Shown here: positions 5,854 through 10,987 of the stretch, piece after piece
How positions within the stretch are numbered: the stretch's first letter is position 1
Layout of the letters: the number at the start of each line of letters is the position of its first letter
NCBI GenBank assembly: GCA_036405495.1
Contig: DASWXL010000136.1
Location: forward strand, 1-10,987
Direction: 5' to 3'
From: DASWTL01 sp036405495
GTDB lineage: Bacteria; Bacteroidota; Bacteroidia; Sphingobacteriales; Sphingobacteriaceae
Length of the DNA stretch: 10,987 nucleotides
Translations under genes and position numbers: made by a program
Notes under the pieces: model-generated
The model's database searches: none
Seen by the model: the letters and a program-made list of their open reading frames with translations, nothing else
What the model was told of the DNA's origin: nothing

Positions 5854-8304
5854 TTAAAAGCCGTACGCCAGTTTGAACCCTGTCTGCAGACGTTCACCGC
5901 CGGCAAAAGACATCGCGTACATCGCTTTTATTCCGAACATATGCTTAACGCCAAACGCTACTTCCGTATAATCGGAAAGGACAGGAGTTGACAGGTAATT
6001 TACCGCAGCAAGTTCCTGCAATTTCAATTTCCTGACAAGAGGCAGCTTGTTGAGAATGAACCCGGAAAAGTTATGCTCAATATGCGCTTCTGCATACTGT
6101 TGAGATGTGCTGTACTGATAATACGGCAATAACAAAAATCCGTTAGACCTGGGCTCAAATGCCAGCGTCTGATTTCCGGAGAAATGCTTAAAGTCGGTAT
6201 AGTACAGAATATTCCGGCTCAAAAACTTTCCGGCAGCCAGGTAAAACGACGTTTTGCCATACATGCCCACCGGAATATCAGATTTTGAAAGGTCTGCCGA
6301 TAACAGCCCGAAGCCGACATCCGATCCGAAGAGCGCGTTGACCGCTTTGGTGTAGCTCAGCCCCAGCGTCGGCCACTTTGACGGAACATAGTATCTGCCG
6401 TTGGGATATGTGACGTACCTGCTGCTGAAATTATATGTAAGCCGCCCGCCTATCTTAAAGGCCTGGTGATCGGGAAAGAGCGGCTGGTCCGAAAATGGAA
6501 CAAACGGATTATTTGACGTAAAGTCTGATCCGCTGTCTTCCCTCCATTTAAAATCGGTGGTATTGACCAGAGACCGCCTGTTGTTCCATTCAGCAAAGAC
6601 AGATCCCTGCAAGCCGCCCGCCAATCTTCGGCTCAAAGACAATCGGGCATATCGCTTTTCATAAAGCTTCATGTAATTCCGCTCATAAAGCAGTGAATTG
6701 ATGGTGTTTCCAAGCTGTGAGATCGTGCCCTCACTATTGAGATCAACTACATCCGACCCGAATCCGAAACCCAGGCCGGTTTTCCCTATCGGGATGTTAC
6801 CCCGCAGACTCGTATGGATCTTTTCGTTCGAAAAGCCATAACGGATGGCACCTATTAAGTTCAAATACCTGTTATCCAGACTATCGATCTGCTTGCTGTA
6901 TGAAGCTTCGTAGTTGAATCCCCACCCTTCCACCGTATTGTAAAACACTGAATTAAGTAACGATCCGAATCGATAATACTCTTTTTTATACCGGTTCCCG
7001 AGCGAATATCCTGTAAGGATGAAGGAACTCACCTTGAATTTATTGTTCGCCTTGTCGATCGAATCCAAATAAGCTTTCGATTCCCGTTTAACGGCCAACG
7101 CCTGCTTTTTGTGATAATCGTTCCTCTCTTCTTCAGTTAACGGGATCGGCCGCAGAGCCGACCAGTATGCCGTATCCCGCTTATTTACTTCCCTGGTTAT
7201 TCGAAGCACCTCCGCAAATTCCCGCTTAGTAAATTGCGGATTGAGGTCATAGTTCTTATACACGGCAATGTAATAGCCCCCAAAGCGAAACCCGAACAAA
7301 CCGCCTGTAAAATCAAACTTAACCGACGACGGCATCCATTTGCCGTTTACGGGATAAAACTGCTGACTGACCGTCAAACGATCTACAAAATTAATCCCCG
7401 CATCCCTGGTCAGATACAGATCGACGGAATGGATCCGCCAGCTGTCTTCCATGATATAAATACTTCCTCTGAATACGGGATCCGAGTTTCGTTTGGGGAT
7501 CACCTGGATCTTGTTTACCAGTTCGCCGTTCTCTACAGAAGTACCGAGCAATATATAATTGTAGTAAAACAGCGCATTATCGGCAACCGGCGAGATCAGT
7601 GGCCGGTTTGACAGACCATCCCACGTGAAATGGTTCTCATAAAAGTTCATTTTCAGGTCGGTTGCCCGGTTGAAGCTAAAAGCGCGGTTGCTTCCTGAAA
7701 CCTTCGACGAGATCATCTCTTCACGGTAGTTCCCTGGGCGTGAAAAGCTGAGCTGCGAAACCGATTCCGATAGATACAATATCCCCTGCCGGTTTGAATC
7801 AAGCCCCATCTGATCGGTCATTTTACCGATATCCTTACCCAGGAACTTCTTCGGTGCCTCAAGCATACGCTGCAACCCCTTGATGTAAACCTCGGCGGTA
7901 AACTCATCCACTTCGTGTAAGTGCACCTTCCTCTTGCGTATGGCATTTCGAATAATTGAATAGGCAGGATCTTCTCCGCCTGACGAGATCACAACATCTT
8001 TTAAACTGAAGGCCTCAGGAATTAACACCACGTCCAAAGCCACATCATTGATCAGATCAACTGCCTTTACCTGCTGCTTATAACCGATAGCACGGAAAAC
8101 GATGTCATACTTCCCCTCAGGCAATACAAGCCTGAACTCGCCGTGCTCATTGGCGGATGTGCCTTTTGTTGAATTTTGGGCGAACACGCTTGCAAACGGA
8201 ACCGGATTTCCGGTCGGATCTGCAACTTTTCCGGTGATCACAGAGGTTTGTGCCGAAACATAAAGGCCTGAGAACAGGCATGCAATAAAAAACAGTATCC
8301 GCAT
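5854..8304 (-). CDS. DUF5686 outer-membrane protein with carboxypeptidase-regulatory-like domain (copy 1)
   Basis: The product is an 816-aa protein of unknown function. A signal peptide ending SAQ (residues 1-19) is followed by a carboxypeptidase-regulatory-like beta-sandwich (about 20-105) with GKVADPTGNPVPFASV, the TSANEHGEFRLVLPEGKYDI segment and IGY, as at the N-terminus of many Bacteroidota TonB-dependent receptors. The DUF5686 region begins around 112; shared motifs are SPVADNALFYYN (238-249), KRNSDPVFRG (271-280), INFVDR (304-309) and RPIPLTEEE (385-393). From about 430 on, the sequence is rich in alternating aromatic and polar segments typical of beta strands, with LDLNSEGTISQ, HFSGNQT and EHNFSGFILNKLPLVRKLK. 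It ends in GF, consistent with an outer-membrane barrel. The late motif resembles that of Omp85-like surface antigen barrels, but this is only an impression. It follows a paralogue after 36 bases and is probably cotranscribed with it. Confidence 0.85.
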   Translation of the reverse strand: MRILFFIACLFSGLYVSAQTSVITGKVADPTGNPVPFASVFAQNSTKGTSANEHGEFRLVLPEGKYDIVFRAIGYKQQVKAVDLINDVALDVVLIPEAFSLKDVVISSGGEDPAYSIIRNAIRKRKVHLHEVDEFTAEVYIKGLQRMLEAPKKFLGKDIGKMTDQMGLDSNRQGILYLSESVSQLSFSRPGNYREEMISSKVSGSNRAFSFNRATDLKMNFYENHFTWDGLSNRPLISPVADNALFYYNYILLGTSVENGELVNKIQVIPKRNSDPVFRGSIYIMEDSWRIHSVDLYLTRDAGINFVDRLTVSQQFYPVNGKWMPSSVKFDFTGGLFGFRFGGYYIAVYKNYDLNPQFTKREFAEVLRITREVNKRDTAYWSALRPIPLTEEERNDYHKKQALAVKRESKAYLDSIDKANNKFKVSSFILTGYSLGNRYKKEYYRFGSLLNSVFYNTVEGWGFNYEASYSKQIDSLDNRYLNLIGAIRYGFSNEKIHTSLRGNIPIGKTGLGFGFGSDVVDLNSEGTISQLGNTINSLLYERNYMKLYEKRYARLSLSRRLAGGLQGSVFAEWNNRRSLVNTTDFKWREDSGSDFTSNNPFVPFSDQPLFPDHQAFKIGGRLTYNFSSRYVTYPNGRYYVPSKWPTLGLSYTKAVNALFGSDVGFGLLSADLSKSDIPVGMYGKTSFYLAAGKFLSRNILYYTDFKHFSGNQTLAFEPRSNGFLLLPYYQYSTSQQYAEAHIEHNFSGFILNKLPLVRKLKLQELAAVNYLSTPVLSDYTEVAFGVKHMFGIKAMYAMSFAGGERLQTGFKLAYGF

Positions 8305-8332
8305 AGTTCTTGTAAAGATGCTTAAAAAAGCA

Positions 8333-8340
8333 CAAAGGTG
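8333..8340 (-). promoter_or_regulatory. Weak -7 box directly after the upstream DUF5686 stop
   Basis: On the minus strand CACCTTTG follows immediately after the TGA stop of the 809-aa gene and matches TAnnTTTG at all but the first base. It lies 28 bases before the ATG of the 816-aa gene and could give that gene a separate start of transcription. No -33 element was verified. Confidence 0.3.
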
Positions 8341-10770
8341 TCAGAAGCCGTAAAACAGCCGGAAGGTATGCTGCATATCCTGACCCGTGGGCCAGTAAAA
8401 GCCATAGTCGACCCGGAACATCAAACGCTGCAAGCCGAAGTATATTTCTTTATAGGTTGCCTGAGGCTGTCCAAGATACGCCCCTCCCACTATTTCTTCC
8501 AGCTTCAGCTTCCGTAAAAAGGGGATTCTCCGCGTTATAAGACCAGAGAAGTTATGCTCATAATGTGCTTCCAGGTACTTTTCGTTGGTTGAATACGTGT
8601 AGTAGTCGAGGAAGTGAAAATTGGGAAAAATAGGGTTATAGAATGCCGTCTGGTTACCGGTAAAGTGATGAATATCCGGGTAGAACAATGAATGTGAGTT
8701 CAGGAACGTGCCGGCGGAGACGTAAAACGAACTAAAACCATTAAAGCCAAGTCTTATTTTGTCCTGATAAAGATCAGCGGATAGAAAGTCATAGTTAACA
8801 GCCGATTGTAAAACGCCGTGGATACCTTTCCGATACCTCACTTTCAGCGTAGGATACCGGGCCGCTTCATAGACCTTTCCGTCGGGTCTTAAGGAGTACT
8901 TCCGCGCAAAGGTGTACGAGGCGGTGGTTTCAACGGTAAAGGCATTATTAGCAGGAAACAGGCTGCGATCAACCTCTTTAACGGAGCGAGGACCCGAGGT
9001 GAACATTTTACCGGCACTTAAGAACAGCGGCGTGTAAGCAACGTTAAACACCGGGGTTCGTCTGGCAATTTCGCCGCCGACGGAAATAATAAGCCCGTCC
9101 GCAAGCTCACGCTGCGTATACAGCGAAGTGAATTTGGACCGGTAAAACTGCATGTAGTTTCGGCCACCAAACAAACTCGTTATAGTATTATAAAAGAGGT
9201 TCAGTGTTCCCCGACTGTTCAGATCCAGAAAATCGGTTCCAATTCTGAAAACAATGCTGGCATGCCTTACGGTATCGTAACGATAGTTGACATCGACATT
9301 GGAGCTCAGCATCCGGTTACCAAAACCGTATCTGAGGTTGTGATTTACTTCCACCTCCCGGCGAAGACTGAATTGTTTATAAAACCCGGTTTTCAGTCGC
9401 ACCCCCCAGCCTTCAGTAGTATTATAGTAACCGGTGTTCTTAAGCGATGATACATACCAGGAATAGTTATTCCGGTGGTCGCCCCACTTGTATCCGGTAA
9501 CCAGGAACCTGGCGGGTTTAAACCTGTTGCTGAGTCGTTGAACAGAATCAACCACCCCGTCCGCAAGGGCCTGTGCCGAGAGGCTGTCTTTAACCCGATA
9601 ATGCCGCAATTCGGCGGCTGTCAACGCTATAGCCCTGTTCTGCACCCAGTACTCCCGGCTCTTTTTGCCGGCGTCGTCATCCACCCGAAGCACCTCATTA
9701 GATAAAAAGGTTTCCGGGAAGCGGCCGATTTTCTGATATTCATTGTAAACGCCGGCGAAATAGCCGGCAAAATCGAAACCGAGGACCTTGCCCCGGGTTT
9801 CAAGGGTAACGCTCGCCGGTTTCCATACACCCCTGTCGACTTCCGTAAAATGTTGCCGTATCCTGATGGTATCTACAAAGTTGATCCTGGCAGGCTCAGT
9901 TAAATACAGATCGACTTGAAACAACCGCCAGTCGCCATCCATTACATAAATGAAGCCCCTGAATACCGGATCGGAGGTCCGCTTCGGAAGCACGCGGATT
10001 TTATGGATCAGACGACCGTTGTCCGGTTTTGACCCCACTAACTGAAAGTTATAATACCGGAATGCATTATCGGCAACAGGAGAGATAAACCACTGGTTCC
10101 CTAAGGGTGCCCAATGGAGGAGATTACTATAAAAGCTGACATCCAGATCGAGCGCCCGGTTAAAAATAAACCCCTGATGGTCGCCAGCCTGCTTTGATGA
10201 AAACATCAACTCCCTTTTATCCTTGTACGACTTGTAATAAAGTTCTGATATTGTTTCAGATTGGTATAAAATACCACGCTCTCCGGCGTCAACATTCAAA
10301 ATAGTGGCAACATCGTCTCTGAAAAAACGCCGGGGGGCGGCCAGGAGCTTTTGCACTCCTTTCGTATAGATCCGGCATTGATAGTTTCCCTGCTGCCCGA
10401 GTAGCACCTCTCGTTGACTGATCACTCTCCTGACAATTGCGGCACCCATGCTTTCATCTGCCTGAGGTGAGAAGTACTCTTTTTCGAGAACCACGTTAAA
10501 AAAAATATCCTCCAAAACTTCGGCGTCAGCCGTGAGCTGCTTAAAATCAATATTGCTGTAAGTGAACCGGTATCTTCCCGACGGAATGGCAGCTTTGAAA
10601 TATCCTGATTCATTGGCGCTGTAAAGCTTATTCAGAGGCTGGATCCTGACCAGGGCAAATGGCACGGGGTTTCCGTTCTCATCAGTAACCCTTCCGCTTA
10701 CCGAAAGGTTAACGGAAAAAGCGCTGGTAACAAAAAACAGAAGAAAGCCTGTAAAGAAAAGCTTTATCAT
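8341..10770 (-). CDS. DUF5686 outer-membrane protein with carboxypeptidase-regulatory-like domain (copy 2)
   Basis: This 809-aa protein is paralogous to the next gene downstream along its whole length; the function is unknown. The signal peptide (about 1-19) ends TSAFS. The carboxypeptidase-regulatory-like domain (about 21-97) has GRVTDENGNPVPFALVRI but is more divergent in its second half, lacking the usual GY. DUF5686 motifs are SPVADNAFRYYN (230-241), KRTSDPVFRGFIYV (263-276), INFVDT (296-301) and SNRFKPARFLVTGYKWG. The RPIPLT motif of the sister protein reads RAIALT here (379-384). The predicted C-terminal barrel has YNTTEGWG, LDLNSRGTLNL, HFTGNQT and EHNFSGLITRRIPFLRKLKLEEI, and ends FYGF. 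It is the first gene of a likely two-gene operon and is divergent from kbl across 102 bases. The matching barrel motifs and signal peptide support an outer-membrane location; the role remains unassigned. Confidence 0.85.
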   Translation of the reverse strand: MIKLFFTGFLLFFVTSAFSVNLSVSGRVTDENGNPVPFALVRIQPLNKLYSANESGYFKAAIPSGRYRFTYSNIDFKQLTADAEVLEDIFFNVVLEKEYFSPQADESMGAAIVRRVISQREVLLGQQGNYQCRIYTKGVQKLLAAPRRFFRDDVATILNVDAGERGILYQSETISELYYKSYKDKRELMFSSKQAGDHQGFIFNRALDLDVSFYSNLLHWAPLGNQWFISPVADNAFRYYNFQLVGSKPDNGRLIHKIRVLPKRTSDPVFRGFIYVMDGDWRLFQVDLYLTEPARINFVDTIRIRQHFTEVDRGVWKPASVTLETRGKVLGFDFAGYFAGVYNEYQKIGRFPETFLSNEVLRVDDDAGKKSREYWVQNRAIALTAAELRHYRVKDSLSAQALADGVVDSVQRLSNRFKPARFLVTGYKWGDHRNNYSWYVSSLKNTGYYNTTEGWGVRLKTGFYKQFSLRREVEVNHNLRYGFGNRMLSSNVDVNYRYDTVRHASIVFRIGTDFLDLNSRGTLNLFYNTITSLFGGRNYMQFYRSKFTSLYTQRELADGLIISVGGEIARRTPVFNVAYTPLFLSAGKMFTSGPRSVKEVDRSLFPANNAFTVETTASYTFARKYSLRPDGKVYEAARYPTLKVRYRKGIHGVLQSAVNYDFLSADLYQDKIRLGFNGFSSFYVSAGTFLNSHSLFYPDIHHFTGNQTAFYNPIFPNFHFLDYYTYSTNEKYLEAHYEHNFSGLITRRIPFLRKLKLEEIVGGAYLGQPQATYKEIYFGLQRLMFRVDYGFYWPTGQDMQHTFRLFYGF

Positions 10771-10822
10771 GATGGAATAACCATAATATCGCAGGCACTG
10801 TTTTCAGTCGTGTCAAAGGGGT

Positions 10823-10853
10823 TTTCGCCTGTGCACGGAAAAATGTAATTTTA
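10823..10853 (+). promoter_or_regulatory. Weak promoter candidate for kbl
   Basis: TAATTTTA (10846-10853) matches TAnnTTTG except for the last base. A TTT at 10823-10825 lies 20 bases upstream, at -33 spacing. It lies 19 bases before the kbl ATG in the 102-base divergent gap. No equally good element was found for the divergent DUF5686 gene; a minus-strand TTTG at 10817-10814 could be its -33 box. Confidence 0.3.
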
Positions 10854-10872
10854 CCAACTATAAATCCAACTC

Positions 10873-10987
10873 ATGTACACTACTTTACAACCCGTTTTAC
10901 AACAAGAGCTGCAAGAAATCCGGGAAGCCGGCTTATACAAGCAAGAGCGGATCATCACAACTCCGCAGGGAGCCGATATCCGGGTTC
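10873..10987 (+). CDS. kbl: 2-amino-3-ketobutyrate CoA ligase (glycine C-acetyltransferase), 3' partial
   Basis: Only the first 38 codons are present before the window ends. The segment EIREAGLYKQERIITTPQGA aligns closely with the N-terminus of Kbl (E. coli has EGLFKEERIITSAQQADITV at the same place). It is less like the related 8-amino-7-oxononanoate and 5-aminolevulinate synthases, which do not share the ERIIT...QGADI pattern. Kbl is a PLP enzyme that splits 2-amino-3-oxobutyrate with CoA to give glycine and acetyl-CoA, directly after threonine dehydrogenase. The catalytic lysine and the rest of the protein lie outside the window. The presence of tdh at 1559 supports the identification. Confidence 0.85.
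   Translation, partial: MYTTLQPVLQQELQEIREAGLYKQERIITTPQGADIRV

Noticed and set aside
5785..5991. 68-aa plus-strand open frame across the trhO upstream gap
   Set aside because: It overlaps the conserved C-terminus of the DUF5686 protein and the trhO promoter box, and has no recognisable motif.
7234..7611. 125-aa plus-strand open frame
   Set aside because: It is antisense to the conserved DUF5686 region and has no family features.

Overview
The window reads as a piece of a Bacteroidota chromosome, most likely from the Sphingobacteriaceae or a close relative. Three things support this: TAnnTTTG-type -7 promoter boxes with no clear Shine-Dalgarno sequences, the Bacteroidota form of the YebC N-terminus, and protein families largely confined to the phylum (carboxypeptidase-regulatory-like + DUF5686 proteins, and large lamin-tail-domain surface proteins). 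Genes are tightly packed. No gap exceeds about 125 bases, and I saw no RNA gene, insertion sequence, phage gene or CRISPR array.

Layout. Positions 1-3285 (+ strand) hold the 3' end of a secreted lamin-tail-domain protein, then an SDR-type L-threonine 3-dehydrogenase (tdh) with its own promoter, then a YebC/TACO1-family protein. Positions 3319-10770 (- strand) hold five genes. In their own direction of transcription these are two tandem DUF5686 outer-membrane proteins (809 and 816 aa), the tRNA U34 hydroxylase trhO with its own promoter and a good intrinsic terminator, and two tandem PagL/acyloxyacyl-hydrolase-like outer-membrane proteins (213 and 210 aa). At 10873 the + strand resumes with the first 38 codons of 2-amino-3-ketobutyrate CoA ligase (kbl), divergent from the DUF5686 pair.

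How the genes relate. Tdh and Kbl catalyse consecutive steps of threonine degradation to glycine and acetyl-CoA. They lie on the same strand but are separated by about 8.4 kb of mostly envelope-related genes. The minus-strand block contains two separate tandem duplications of envelope proteins, one of unknown-function DUF5686 proteins and one of putative lipid A deacylases, with trhO between them.

Nothing here is clearly a new defence or mobile system. The best leads are the two paralogue pairs: the DUF5686 pair, whose members differ at an otherwise shared motif, and the PagL-like pair, which carries Asp where the catalytic Glu of PagL is expected.
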